DNA of 44,050 bases, from NCBI GenBank assembly GCA_910583845.1, contig CAJUAB010000007.1, positions 1 through 44,050 of the forward strand, given 5' to 3'. Positions within the stretch are counted from its first letter, which is position 1, and each line of letters opens with the position of its first letter. Below are positions 8,235 through 17,610 of this stretch, in pieces. A model generated the notes under the pieces. That model saw nothing but the letters and a program-made list of their open reading frames with translations. It had not been told where the DNA came from and did no database searches. This DNA is from an uncultured Acetatifactor sp. (GTDB lineage Bacteria; Bacillota; Clostridia; Lachnospirales; Lachnospiraceae). The position numbers and the translations under genes were made by a program.

Positions 8235-11018
8235 ATGGCAACGAAGAAGCTAATAGAGGTGGCTCTGCCTTTGGAAAAAATAAACGCAGAATCTGCAAGG
8301 GAAAAGTCGATCCGTCACGGACATCCGTCCACCCTGCACCTGTGGTGGGCGCGGCGGCCGTTGGCTGCGGCGCGGGCTGTGATATGGGCAAGTCTAGTGG
8401 ACGACCCGTCCTCTCACCCGGAGAAGTTTCCCACTGAGGAAGAACAGAACCGAGAACGGCAACGGCTGTTCCGCATTCTGGAGGAATTGGTCGTCTGGGA
8501 AAATTCCAACGATGAGCGGGTTTTGGCGGCTGCAAAAGAGGAAATTCTGAAATCCACAAACGGAAATCCTCCGGAGCTTTTAGACCCATTTGCCGGTGGC
8601 GGTGCGATCCCGCTGGAAGCACAGCGTTTGGGGCTGAAAGCTCATGCCCACGATTTGAACCCGGTAGCGGTGATGATCAACAAGGCCATGATCGAGATCC
8701 CACCTCGATTTGCAGGGAAAGCTCCCGTTAATCCGAGTGCCTGCACAAGCAAAATGGCACAGACATGGAGTCACGCCCAGGGACTTGCGGAGGATGTGCG
8801 CTATTACGGCGAGTGGATGAAGCAGGAGGCGTTCAAGCGTATTGGGCATCTCTATCCAAAAGTCAAGGTGCCACGGGAGCAGGGCGGCGGCGAGGCCACT
8901 GTGATCGCCTGGATCTGGGCGCGGACGGTGAAGTGTCCCAATCCCGCCTGCGGATGTGAGATGCCACTGGCCAGCTCTTTTGTGCTGTCAAAGAAAAAGG
9001 GGAACGAAGTGTGGGTAAAACCGATACCTGACGGAAAACGCGTTCGCTTTGAGGTGCAGAAAGGGAAATGTCCCAGAGAATACGAAAGCTATAAAACAGG
9101 CAGGGGAGCAACCTTTAAATGTCCTTGTTGTGGAGAAATTACATCTGACGAATATGTGAAATCGGAAGGCAAGGATGGCAAGATTGGAAGCCAACTGATG
9201 GCAATCGTGGTAGAAGGAAAGCGGGGACGTATTTACCTTTCTCCCAATGAAGAACATATTCTTGCTGCGAAAACAGACAGGCCCGAAGATGGGCCGTCTG
9301 GGATGCTGCCAGATAATCCCCGATGGTTCAGCCCTCCCGCTTTTGGTATGAATCACTACGAAGAACTTTTCACTCCCCGTCAGCTCACTGCCCTGACCAC
9401 ATTCAGTGTCCTGGTGGCGGAAGCGCAGAAGAAAGCGGAAGCAGACGCAGTGGCCGCCGGGGTGGACAACGACCATATCCCACTGAGAGAAGGCGGAGAC
9501 GGCGCAAGGGCCTATGGCGAGGCCGTGGGGGTGTATTTAGCATTTATCATTAGCAAGTTGGCAGATAGAGGCTCTACCATTTGCAGTTGGGATTCCTCTC
9601 GTGAAGGATTAAGAAATACCTTTGGTCGCCAAGCAATCCCTATGACTTGGGATTATTCTGAAGGGAATCCTTTTAGCAATTCTTCAGGTTGCTTTGATAA
9701 TATGCTGGATTGGGTCGTTAAGTGCCTTTTGGAGTTTCCTGCATCTGCTCTGGCAGAAGCCAGTCAGACAGATGCTCAAAGCAACTGCGGCTTGCAAAAT
9801 CTCATGATATCAACCGATCCGCCCTATTACGACAACATCGGATACGCCGATTTGTCTGATTTTTTCTATGTCTGGATGAGACAGGCATTAAAAGATACTT
9901 ATCCAGATTTATTCGGTACGATGCTGGTTCCCAAGGCGGAAGAATTGATCGCCACTCCCTACCGTCACAACGGAAGTATGGAAGAAGCAAAAAGTTTCTT
10001 TGAGAACGGGATGCTCTCCGCTTGCAAGCAGATGTATCAATATGCGCGGGAGGATATACCCGTGACGATATACTACGCTTATAAGCAGAGCGATTCTGAT
10101 GACAGCGGCTCTGCTTCCTCGGGCTGGGAGACAATGTTGGGCGCTATCGTTAATGCGGACTTTGCTATTACCGGCACCTGGCCGATGCGGACGGAAATGG
10201 CAAATCGTTCCATTGCGTCCGGCACTAACGCTCTGGCCTCCTCCATCATCCTGGTCTGCCGCAAGCGTCCGGAAGACGCGCCCCAGACCACCCGGCGTAA
10301 TCTTGTCAATCAGCTTCGCCGGGAACTGCGGCCTGCGCTGAAAAAGCTCCAGGAGAGCAACATTGCCCCGGTTGACTTAGCCCAGTCCGCCATCGGCCCT
10401 GGTATGGGTGTTTTCTCCCGCTATAAACAAGTGCTGGAGGCAGACGGAACCCCGATGACGGTTCGCAGCGCCCTGAAGATCATCAACGAGGAAATTGACC
10501 TGTACTTTAATGAACAGGTAGGTGATATGGATTCCGCCAGCCGCTTCTGCGTCGATCTGTACACGCAGAATGCTTTCAACGACATCAAATACGGTGAGGC
10601 GGAGATCCTTGCCACGGCAAAGAGTACATCTATCCCAATGATGGCAGCGCATGGTATTCTTTACGCAAAAGCCGGTATTGTACACCTGATTGACCGTACT
10701 GAGCTGACGGAAAAGGTCGATTCCAGTGAACAATGTATCTGGATGCTGACCCAGCAGCTCACTCAGGTGATGGCAAAGGGCGGCACTGAAGCCTGTGCAA
10801 AGATTTTAGCTGACATCTTTGGTTCTAACGGCGAACGGGCGAAAGATTTGGCCTACCGGCTCTATACGATAGCGGAGCGCAAGAACTGGGCGAATGAGGC
10901 GTATGCTTATAACGCCCTTGTGGTAGCATGGCCAGATATTCAGGCGAGAGCAGCCGCTCTGAAAGAGTTAGTGCCAGAACAGCTTGATTTGTTCTCAGCC
11001 GGGCTACTCGACCAATGA
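8235..11018 (+). CDS. DUF1156-family DNA methyltransferase, catalytic motif intact (defence)
   Basis: A 927-residue amino-methyltransferase (N6-adenine or N4-cytosine) that would mark self DNA. The N-terminal DUF1156 segment has SIRHGHPSTLHLWWARRP. The AdoMet-binding motif is DPFAGGG (D117 onward) followed by HDLNPVA. A cysteine cluster (KCPNPACGC near 235 and FKCPCCGEITSDEY near 297) looks like a zinc ribbon insert. The catalytic motif IV is DPPYYDNIGYADLSDFF with D528-P-P-Y531. The start is ATG 8235 behind GAGGTGA. DUF1156 proteins paired with DUF499 ATPases are known in antiviral loci; the DPPY motif implies that this copy is active. Confidence 0.88.
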   Translation: MATKKLIEVALPLEKINAESAREKSIRHGHPSTLHLWWARRPLAAARAVIWASLVDDPSSHPEKFPTEEEQNRERQRLFRILEELVVWENSNDERVLAAAKEEILKSTNGNPPELLDPFAGGGAIPLEAQRLGLKAHAHDLNPVAVMINKAMIEIPPRFAGKAPVNPSACTSKMAQTWSHAQGLAEDVRYYGEWMKQEAFKRIGHLYPKVKVPREQGGGEATVIAWIWARTVKCPNPACGCEMPLASSFVLSKKKGNEVWVKPIPDGKRVRFEVQKGKCPREYESYKTGRGATFKCPCCGEITSDEYVKSEGKDGKIGSQLMAIVVEGKRGRIYLSPNEEHILAAKTDRPEDGPSGMLPDNPRWFSPPAFGMNHYEELFTPRQLTALTTFSVLVAEAQKKAEADAVAAGVDNDHIPLREGGDGARAYGEAVGVYLAFIISKLADRGSTICSWDSSREGLRNTFGRQAIPMTWDYSEGNPFSNSSGCFDNMLDWVVKCLLEFPASALAEASQTDAQSNCGLQNLMISTDPPYYDNIGYADLSDFFYVWMRQALKDTYPDLFGTMLVPKAEELIATPYRHNGSMEEAKSFFENGMLSACKQMYQYAREDIPVTIYYAYKQSDSDDSGSASSGWETMLGAIVNADFAITGTWPMRTEMANRSIASGTNALASSIILVCRKRPEDAPQTTRRNLVNQLRRELRPALKKLQESNIAPVDLAQSAIGPGMGVFSRYKQVLEADGTPMTVRSALKIINEEIDLYFNEQVGDMDSASRFCVDLYTQNAFNDIKYGEAEILATAKSTSIPMMAAHGILYAKAGIVHLIDRTELTEKVDSSEQCIWMLTQQLTQVMAKGGTEACAKILADIFGSNGERAKDLAYRLYTIAERKNWANEAYAYNALVVAWPDIQARAAALKELVPEQLDLFSAGLLDQ

Positions 11019-11048
11019 TTTCGAAAAAGGAAGGGGGCGTTTTTTCCT

Positions 11049-13280
11049 GTGAATAAGATAATAGACACGGCACTCCCGCTGACGGAAATCAACAACGCGG
11101 CAATCCGGGAAAAGGCTGGAAAAGCCGGGCATCCGGCAAACCTTCATATGTGGTGGGGGCGCAGCCCGGAAGCTTCTTCTCTCGCCGCTTTGTCTGCTGC
11201 TTTGATGGACTATTCTGATGAAACCGCATCGGAGGATATGGCGTTGCTTGCAAAGATGGTCTCCGGTGACAAGGATTCTCTTGAAGCTATGCGCGGCAGA
11301 CTAAATGAGTGTGGTTCTCTGCCAACTGTCTGGGATGCGTTCGCCGGCTTCGGCGGTATTCCCATAGCTGCCGGAAAGCTGGGATTAAAAGCAATAGCAA
11401 ACGACCTGAATCCCGTGGCCGCAATGCTGACAAGAGCAGCGGTGGACATTCCTGCCCGGTTTTCATCCATGCGGCCAGTCCATCCGGGTCCTGCCGGGCG
11501 TGTCGTTTATTCTGGTGCGGAGGGGCTTGCGGAGGATGTGCAGTTTTACGGCGACTGGCTGGAGAATCAGGCATTGAAACGACTTGCCGGAACTTATCCG
11601 CAGACAGCAGATGGAGTGATCCCTTTTGCATGGCTATGGGTGCGAACAGTAAAATGTCCGAACCCTGCTTGCAACTGCCGGATCCCACTGGGAAGCTCTT
11701 ATGTTTTGAGCAAGTCAAAGAACTCTCAGTATTGGGCTGAACCGGTTGTTGAAGATAGTAGGATACATTTTGAAATACATGATGGTTGTTGCCCCGCTGA
11801 TAAGGAGAGCAACAAAATTGGTAACAACGGTGCTAGGTTTTGCTGCCCTGTGTGCGGTGAGATAACAACGGACGAGTATATCAAGAAGATGGGTGCTGCC
11901 CATGAGCTTGGCAGGGAAATGATGGCCGTCGTTACGAACACAGGCGGTGTGAAATCTTTCCATATGCCGGACGAGATACAGAAAACCACAGCAGATGTTA
12001 AGATGCCGGAGAATACCCCGCCTGGGGCGATACCAGCCAACGCCCACTGGTTTTCTCCTCCAGGTTTTGGAATTGTGGAGTATGCAGACCTCTTTACCCC
12101 ACGGCAGATGCTGATGCTGTCAACATTCAGCGATTTGGTGCGGGAAGTGCAGGATATGGCAGCTTCCGCTGCGTTGGCCGCAGGAATGAGTGAGTCCGGA
12201 GGCTCTTTGGAAATGGGAGGCAACGGCGCACTCGCCTATGGACAAGCTGTTGGCATCTATCTCGCCTTTGTGGTGGATAAGATGGCTGACTATAACAGTT
12301 CCATGTGTTCATGGAGGACTTCCAGCGGAAACATCCGCAGTACATTCGGCCGACAAGCTATCCCGATGGTCTGGACCTTTGCGGAGGGCAATCCGTTTTC
12401 CAGCGTGTCGGGAAACTTCAAAGCGATGCTGAAAAGCGTGGTAGAAAGCGTTGAGCGATTGGGCTTTGGCGTTCCAGCCTCGGTGACGCAGGACAACGCG
12501 ATGACGATGGAGCATCCGCAAAATGTCATGGTGTGTACGGAGCTGCCCTATTATAGAGATATTGGCTATGCTGATTTGTCCGATTTCTTCTATATCTGGC
12601 TCCGGCGCAGCCTGAAAGAGACATACCCTCAGATGTTTATCCCGATGGTGACTTCTAAAGAGGAGCTGTCTACCGTATCGACCTATTACGGAACATCTAA
12701 GGAAGATGCCGAGGAAAAGTATCGGACCGACATGAGGATTGTCTGTGAAAAGTTATATCAATGTAGCCAGGAGGATTATCCGGCGTTGCTATTCTACAGC
12801 TTCCGAAAGAATGACTTGGAGAGTATGTGGAACGGCGGCACTGGAAAAAATGAATCCGCATGGGAGTTTATGCTGGAAAGCCTTTTTGATGCCGGATTCA
12901 CTATTTCATCTGTATGGCCTATGCGGTCGGAACCAGTATCAGAAAAAGCAGATTCCACACGGATTTTGATTGTTGCACGAAAAGGGACTGACCGGAAAAG
13001 CCAAATCACGCGGCGAGGGTTTATCAACACTCTAAAACATGAACTGCCGGAGAAAACTCAGGCAATCATGTCCAGCCATGTATCTCCCGAAGATGAACTC
13101 CTTTCGTGCGTGGGTCAGGGACTTGGAATATTTTCGCAGTATCAAACAGTCCTAAATGCGGATGGCTCTGCAATGTGTGTGCATGATGCTTTGCAGATCA
13201 TTTATCAGGAATGTATGGTTGCTATAACGCAGAGAAAAGGAATCGCACTGGATGGTGACGAGGCGACGAAGGAGGATTAG
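11049..13280 (+). CDS. Second DUF1156-family protein with degenerate catalytic motif (defence)
   Basis: A 743-residue paralogue of the preceding gene. It keeps the same order of parts: AGHPANLHMWWGRSP at the N-terminus, NDLNPVA, the cysteine cluster (KCPNPACNC, CCPVCGEITTDEY), FTPRQMLMLSTF and GYADLSDFFYIW. The AdoMet motif reads DAFAGFGG (D96) instead of DPFAGGG, and catalytic motif IV reads E498-L-P-Y501 instead of DPPY. The acidic-to-Glu and Pro-to-Leu changes should abolish base methylation, so it may be a structural or target-recognition partner of the active copy. The C-terminus is about 180 residues shorter. It starts at GTG 11049 behind AAGGAAGGGGG. The reading frame is long and undamaged, which argues for selection on a non-catalytic role rather than decay. 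Confidence 0.85.
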   Translation: MNKIIDTALPLTEINNAAIREKAGKAGHPANLHMWWGRSPEASSLAALSAALMDYSDETASEDMALLAKMVSGDKDSLEAMRGRLNECGSLPTVWDAFAGFGGIPIAAGKLGLKAIANDLNPVAAMLTRAAVDIPARFSSMRPVHPGPAGRVVYSGAEGLAEDVQFYGDWLENQALKRLAGTYPQTADGVIPFAWLWVRTVKCPNPACNCRIPLGSSYVLSKSKNSQYWAEPVVEDSRIHFEIHDGCCPADKESNKIGNNGARFCCPVCGEITTDEYIKKMGAAHELGREMMAVVTNTGGVKSFHMPDEIQKTTADVKMPENTPPGAIPANAHWFSPPGFGIVEYADLFTPRQMLMLSTFSDLVREVQDMAASAALAAGMSESGGSLEMGGNGALAYGQAVGIYLAFVVDKMADYNSSMCSWRTSSGNIRSTFGRQAIPMVWTFAEGNPFSSVSGNFKAMLKSVVESVERLGFGVPASVTQDNAMTMEHPQNVMVCTELPYYRDIGYADLSDFFYIWLRRSLKETYPQMFIPMVTSKEELSTVSTYYGTSKEDAEEKYRTDMRIVCEKLYQCSQEDYPALLFYSFRKNDLESMWNGGTGKNESAWEFMLESLFDAGFTISSVWPMRSEPVSEKADSTRILIVARKGTDRKSQITRRGFINTLKHELPEKTQAIMSSHVSPEDELLSCVGQGLGIFSQYQTVLNADGSAMCVHDALQIIYQECMVAITQRKGIALDGDEATKED

Positions 13281-13283
13281 GAT

Positions 13284-16200
13284 ATGCTGGAGAACTACGA
13301 ACTCGTGCAAAAGGGCTTCCGCATTTTGCATCCGCTGATGGCCGGGTACATCGGGCAGGAGTTCAGCCGTGTTTACAAAAACAGTTGGTGGCAGGAGATA
13401 TTAGATGCGCTGAGCGACCAATATGATCTGCCGGCTTCCGGTAATTATGGGGACTTAGTTGATTCTCTGGATGTCATGAATTGTCTCCGGTTGATTGACC
13501 GGCGGTGGAACGAAGTTTTCAGAACAAAGCTCTCCCTTGATTACCGTACATGGGCAAAAGAGCTGGTCGGCGTCCGCAATAAAGCCGCGCACATCGGTGG
13601 TCAAGATTTCACCAAGAGTTATGCGGAAAGGGCTTTGGACACGATGGCGCTTATCTGTGAAGCCTTTGACACCGAGGGCGTTGAGGGGATCCGCGCACTC
13701 TACAGAAAGCTTCGCTACGGCTCGGAGGAAGGCTCTACTGCCTCAACTACGGTTTCTACACCTGCCCCAGTGAAAACAGGCAAGACAAACGATGGTGTTA
13801 TGACGAAAGCGTTCGGCCAGCATCTTCCGAGCTGGCGTGATGTGATGCAGCCCCACCCGGATGTGGCGGAAGGCCGTTACCGTGCAGCTGAATTTGCTGC
13901 AGATTTAGCCCAGGTATCACGCGGCGAGGGTGCGATCGAGTATAGAGATCCGGTTGAGTTCTTTAATCGTACTTATGTGACGGAGGGCATGGCGGGTCTG
14001 TTGGTTGAATCTCTCCAGCGAATTTCCGGTCAGGGCGGGGAGCCGGTCATCCAATTGAAAACAGCTTTCGGTGGTGGAAAGACCCATAGTATGTTGGCTC
14101 TGTATCACATGGTTCGCGGTGGGACTCCTGTCAGCCATATTTCCAGCTTGAAGCCGATCATGGACAGAGCTGGACTTGATAAACTTCCAAAGGCGAATGT
14201 TGCGGTGCTTGTGGGTACGGCGCTTGACCCCACACGCAAAAAGAATCCGGCGAATCTGCCCAAGTACACGGTCAACACGATCTGGGGCGAGATGGCCTAC
14301 CAGCTTGTTACCTCTGCTGGCAAACCTGACCTCTATGCGATCGTGAGCGATTCCGACCGGCGCGGGGTATCTCCCGGCTCCGAGGCATTGAAAACGCTGC
14401 TCAACTCCTGCGGTCCGTGCCTTATCCTTATGGATGAGCTGGTGGCCTACGCAAAAAAGATTTATGGCGTAGATGGACTTCCTGCCGGTTCCTACGATAA
14501 TTTTATCACATTTATTCAAGAGATCACGGAAGCAGCGCGGGCAAGTGAGAACAGTATCGTTGTTGCCTCTATCCCGGAATCGGAAATCGAGATTGGGGGC
14601 GATGCAGGTAAAACAGCGTTGGAAACGATTGAGCATACCTTTGGCCGCATGGAATCCATCTGGAAACCTGTTGCAGCGAATGAGGGTTTTGAAGTTGTAC
14701 GCCGTAGACTGTTCCTTGATTGCAGGGATACGGAAACCAGAGATATGGTCTGCAATGCATTCAGCAGTATGTATCAGGACAACTCTGGCGATTTTCCGAC
14801 AGAGGCTAAAGAGGTGGAGTACCGGAACCGCATGGTATCCTGCTATCCCATCCATCCGGAGATTTTTGACCGATTGTATGGAGATTGGGCAACTCTGGAG
14901 CGGTTTCAGCGCACTCGCGGCGTTTTGCGACTGATGGCAGCAGTGATCCACGAACTGTGGATGGCTAATGATTCCAGTGCGATGATCATGCCGGGGTCTA
15001 TTCCTCTGAATATACCTACTGTGCGCGATGAGTTAGTGCGTCATCTGCCGGATACATGGAACAGCATCGTTGACCGCGAGGTTGACGGCAAGGATTCGAT
15101 TCCCTATCAAAAGGATAAGTCCACATCCCGTTATGGACAGAAACTGGCAGCACGGCGTGTCGCCAGAACTATTATGCTGGGAAGTGCGCCGAGTACATCC
15201 GCACTCCGTGACCAAACCATCCGTGGGCTGGAAACGTCGAGGATCCGTTTAGGAGTTGTCCAGCCGGGAGAAAGCATTGCGGATTTCAATGACGCATTAA
15301 ATACGCTGCACGGCGCTCTGTCCTACTTATACAACAATCAGAACGGCACCCGGTTCTGGTATGATACTAAACCCACACTGAGAAAAACATCCGAGGACCG
15401 CGCTTCTCAGGTGTCGGATGCGGATGTGGTCATGGAGATTGAATTAAGGCTGAGAAAGCTGCGCAGGGAAAATCCGTTCTCTGGATTACATATTTGCCCG
15501 GCGACCTCCAATGACATCCCAGATGAACAGACTGCAAGGCTGGTTATTCTCAGACCGGAGGATGTATTCCGGCGGGCAAATGGGAAAGACAGTGGGAGGG
15601 CTCTTACGACTGTCGTGGATTATCTGAACACAAGAGGAACATCCCCGCGTGTTTACCGGAATATGCTCGCTTTTGTGGCTCCCGACCAGGATAAGCTCCG
15701 CGACCTTCAGACCGAAGTGAAGCGGTATATCGCATGGAAGTCCATCATTTCGGATAAGGATGATTTGAATCTGGATGGTGGCCAGCTCCGCGAAGCAGAG
15801 AGCAGTCTGAACCGCAGCAACAGCTCTGTGGGAACAAGGATAAAAGAGACTTACTGCTGGCTGTTGGTTCCGTATATTGACCAATACGAAGATATTAAAA
15901 CTGTCCAGTGGGAAATCAGCAATTTGGGCGGCGGCGATGATGAAATTGTCTCCAAAGCGACAAAGAAAATGATTCAGGGAGAGCAGATTATAACCACTTG
16001 GGCGCCGGCACTCCTGAAAATGAGTCTGGATGAGCTGCTTTGGAAAAATGCTGATGACATTGCAATCAAAAAACTGTGGGAATATCTCTGTACCTATTGC
16101 TACCTGCCAAGACTTGCGAATTATAATGTCTTGGAGGATACGATTGCCAAAGGAATCCATTCTACAGAATTTTTCGGAATTGCAGCAGGATTTTCGGGTG

Positions 16201-16673
16201 AACGCTATATCGACCTGAAGCTGAATGAAATAGTATATTCCATCAATCAGTCTGATTTGCTGGTGAAGCCTTTTGTCGCTATGAAACAGATTATGGAGGA
16301 ACGCAAGTCTCCTGTACCGGGTGAGGATATACTTCCCGGTAGTGCTGGAGGTAGTGCAGCCAGTGGTCAAGGCGAACAGCAGCCCGGTGGAACTCCTGGC
16401 CAGGCAGGTGGAGATACCGGTGGCACTTCTGCTTCAAAGAATACACGGTTCTTTATGTCTGTGAAGCTGGACAATACTCGCGTGAATAAGAATGTGAACG
16501 ACTACCTCACCGAGGTCATTCAACACCTAATGTCTGTTGACGGAGCGGATGTCGAGCTGATGTTAGAGGTTAGTGCCAGCGCGCCGAGCGGGATACCTTC
16601 TTCCACAGTAAGAACGGTATCGGAGAACTGCCGCACTTTGAAGATTCAGAACTTTGGGTTTGAGGATAACTAA
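13284..16673 (+). CDS. DUF499 ATPase with N-terminal Swt1-type HEPN domain (defence)
   Basis: A 1129-residue protein. Residues 1-125 look like a Swt1-family HEPN domain with GVRNKAAHIGG, giving R98-x4-H103, the canonical ribonuclease motif. Next comes the DUF499 P-loop ATPase: Walker A-like AFGGGKTHS (about 259-267) and Walker B CLILMDELVAYAKK (about 379). A low-complexity Gly/Ser/Gln/Pro linker (about 1013-1050) leads to a conserved C-terminal domain of about 80 residues. The start at ATG 13284 follows GGAGGA located in the last codons of the previous gene, so the two are translationally coupled. DUF499 proteins accompany DUF1156 methylases in antiviral loci and may act like BREX PglY/BrxC ATPases. 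Ribonuclease activity is inferred only from the motif. Confidence 0.87.
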   Translation: MLENYELVQKGFRILHPLMAGYIGQEFSRVYKNSWWQEILDALSDQYDLPASGNYGDLVDSLDVMNCLRLIDRRWNEVFRTKLSLDYRTWAKELVGVRNKAAHIGGQDFTKSYAERALDTMALICEAFDTEGVEGIRALYRKLRYGSEEGSTASTTVSTPAPVKTGKTNDGVMTKAFGQHLPSWRDVMQPHPDVAEGRYRAAEFAADLAQVSRGEGAIEYRDPVEFFNRTYVTEGMAGLLVESLQRISGQGGEPVIQLKTAFGGGKTHSMLALYHMVRGGTPVSHISSLKPIMDRAGLDKLPKANVAVLVGTALDPTRKKNPANLPKYTVNTIWGEMAYQLVTSAGKPDLYAIVSDSDRRGVSPGSEALKTLLNSCGPCLILMDELVAYAKKIYGVDGLPAGSYDNFITFIQEITEAARASENSIVVASIPESEIEIGGDAGKTALETIEHTFGRMESIWKPVAANEGFEVVRRRLFLDCRDTETRDMVCNAFSSMYQDNSGDFPTEAKEVEYRNRMVSCYPIHPEIFDRLYGDWATLERFQRTRGVLRLMAAVIHELWMANDSSAMIMPGSIPLNIPTVRDELVRHLPDTWNSIVDREVDGKDSIPYQKDKSTSRYGQKLAARRVARTIMLGSAPSTSALRDQTIRGLETSRIRLGVVQPGESIADFNDALNTLHGALSYLYNNQNGTRFWYDTKPTLRKTSEDRASQVSDADVVMEIELRLRKLRRENPFSGLHICPATSNDIPDEQTARLVILRPEDVFRRANGKDSGRALTTVVDYLNTRGTSPRVYRNMLAFVAPDQDKLRDLQTEVKRYIAWKSIISDKDDLNLDGGQLREAESSLNRSNSSVGTRIKETYCWLLVPYIDQYEDIKTVQWEISNLGGGDDEIVSKATKKMIQGEQIITTWAPALLKMSLDELLWKNADDIAIKKLWEYLCTYCYLPRLANYNVLEDTIAKGIHSTEFFGIAAGFSGERYIDLKLNEIVYSINQSDLLVKPFVAMKQIMEERKSPVPGEDILPGSAGGSAASGQGEQQPGGTPGQAGGDTGGTSASKNTRFFMSVKLDNTRVNKNVNDYLTEVIQHLMSVDGADVELMLEVSASAPSGIPSSTVRTVSENCRTLKIQNFGFEDN

Positions 16674-16700
16674 GCATTACGAAAACAATCAGAATAAAAG

Positions 16701-16746
16701 GAAAAGCGATGGCACAGGATACCAAAATCTTGTACCATCGCTTTTC
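16701..16746 (+). terminator. Strong hairpin terminator after the defence operon
   Basis: A perfect 12-base dyad, GAAAAGCGATGG (16701-16712) and CCATCGCTTTTC (16735-16746), with inner pairing ACA(A)GAT/ATCTTGT, lies 27 bases after the DUF499 stop codon. The 3' arm ends in a short T run. It should stop the operon transcript and may work in both directions. Confidence 0.7.
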
Positions 16747-16794
16747 GGTGAAAATATCCTTGACAAATTCCATCTTGGTTGGCTATACTGCTGA

Positions 16795-17359
16795 GTACCG
16801 GAAGAAGAATTAAAGGAAACAGTGCTGGACTTTATCAAAAAATATGGTTTCCTCGGCTTTATGACCGCCCTCCCGACAACAGCGGACTATCTCGCCTATT
16901 TTTACCCTTTTGACAAGCCGGATTTCAAAAAAACGGCATAGAATCGGGCTGGCCTGTAATTGACCGTAAGGGCATTGTAATCACGATGGCTATGGGGAGT
17001 GCGCCGCAGGCTGTGGCAATGGAATTGCAGAAGAAATATGTGGAAAGGTACGACTGGCTTGTAAAGGAATTTACCGTCAGGGCATTTCCGCTTTCGGCGG
17101 GATAGCCCCGACTTACCGGATCGCGCTTGAAAAGGATTCGCCCGTCATCGTATGGGATTTCTATTCCCTGCTCTTCATGGTACAGATGTGTTTTTCCTTC
17201 ATGCTCACGGATAAGGACAGCGATATGCGCATGTGCAAACACTGTAAAAAAGCCTTTGTCGCAAGCGGGAAGGGGAACGAGTTTTGCAGCCAGAGGTGCA
17301 AGAACCAGTTTAATGTCTATAAATCAAGGGAAAAGAAGAAAGGGGAACAAATCGGATAA
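16795..17359 (+). pseudogene. DUF6076-like protein, broken by frameshifts
   Basis: Three consecutive frames read as one protein. The first (about 16795-16941) gives KYGFLGFMTALPTTADYL and LAYFYPFDKPDF, then stops. The frame shifts at a run of A residues near 16930 and continues with ESGWPVIDRKG and ERYDWLVKEF. It shifts again near 17080 to give GGIAPTYRIALEKD, VWDFYSLLFMVQM and a C-terminal zinc-finger-like CKHCKKAF...FCSQRCKNQFNVYKSR, ending at 17359. I recall DUF6076 proteins of gut Clostridia with this order and this terminal cysteine module. No intact start was found and a stop at 16792 precedes the first frame, so the N-terminus is also lost. Confidence 0.55.
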
Positions 17360-17373
17360 CCGCTAAAAAATGC

Positions 17374-17402
17374 TTGCGGCACTTTGGAGATTGTGGTATA
17401 TT
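17374..17402 (+). promoter_or_regulatory. Promoter of the antitoxin RNA
   Basis: TTGCGG (17374-17379), a spacer of exactly 17 bases and TATATT (17397-17402). It points toward the convergent small toxin gene and has no protein-coding gene downstream, as expected for an untranslated antitoxin RNA. Confidence 0.55.
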
Positions 17403-17408
17403 AAACAT

Positions 17409-17522
17409 AAAGAAGGACATCTGCGCTAACAGATGCCCAACAGGAGCTACCGATAGACGGTTAGCCCGATTAGTGAATTACGAAATAGCCGTATCCTTTG
17501 GTTGGGGGCGGCTATTTTTGTG
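17409..17522 (+). ncRNA. RatA-like antisense antitoxin RNA (predicted)
   Basis: A transcript from the promoter just upstream would run about 110 bases to the hairpin AAATAGCC/GGCTATTT followed by T residues (about 17484-17520). The same hairpin lies at the 3' end of the convergent toxin message, so the two RNAs overlap in their tails. This is the arrangement of txpA/ratA in Bacillus. The exact ends are inferred. Confidence 0.5.
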
Positions 17523-17610
17523 TCTTATTACTATCCTTACCGATAGAGTATCCTATACCAAAGCAGGTCAAGCCGAAGCTCAGCACTGCAATCAGTCCTA
17601 AAATATCCAT
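17512..17610 (-). CDS. TxpA-like (holin-like) small membrane toxin
   Basis: A 32-residue peptide read leftward from ATG 17608-17610 with AGGAGGG about ten bases upstream. It has one hydrophobic segment (residues 2-20, ILGLIAVLSFGLTCFGIGY) and a charged tail ending KDSNKTQK. This is the pattern of the short 'putative holin-like toxins' that form type I toxin-antitoxin pairs in Firmicutes and are common on mobile elements. A GC-rich hairpin (GGAGGG/CCCTCC near 17660-17680) sits in its leader and may restrain translation. The convergent small RNA is the probable antitoxin. The pair may stabilise the island. Confidence 0.65.
   Translation of the reverse strand: MDILGLIAVLSFGLTCFGIGYSIGKDSNKTQK

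Noticed and set aside
13917..14951. 344-codon minus-strand frame opposite the DUF499 gene
   Set aside because: Low-complexity shadow; the plus-strand protein carries Walker motifs here.
17374..17601. Plus-strand 75-codon protein
   Set aside because: It covers the predicted antitoxin RNA and terminator and has no ribosome site.
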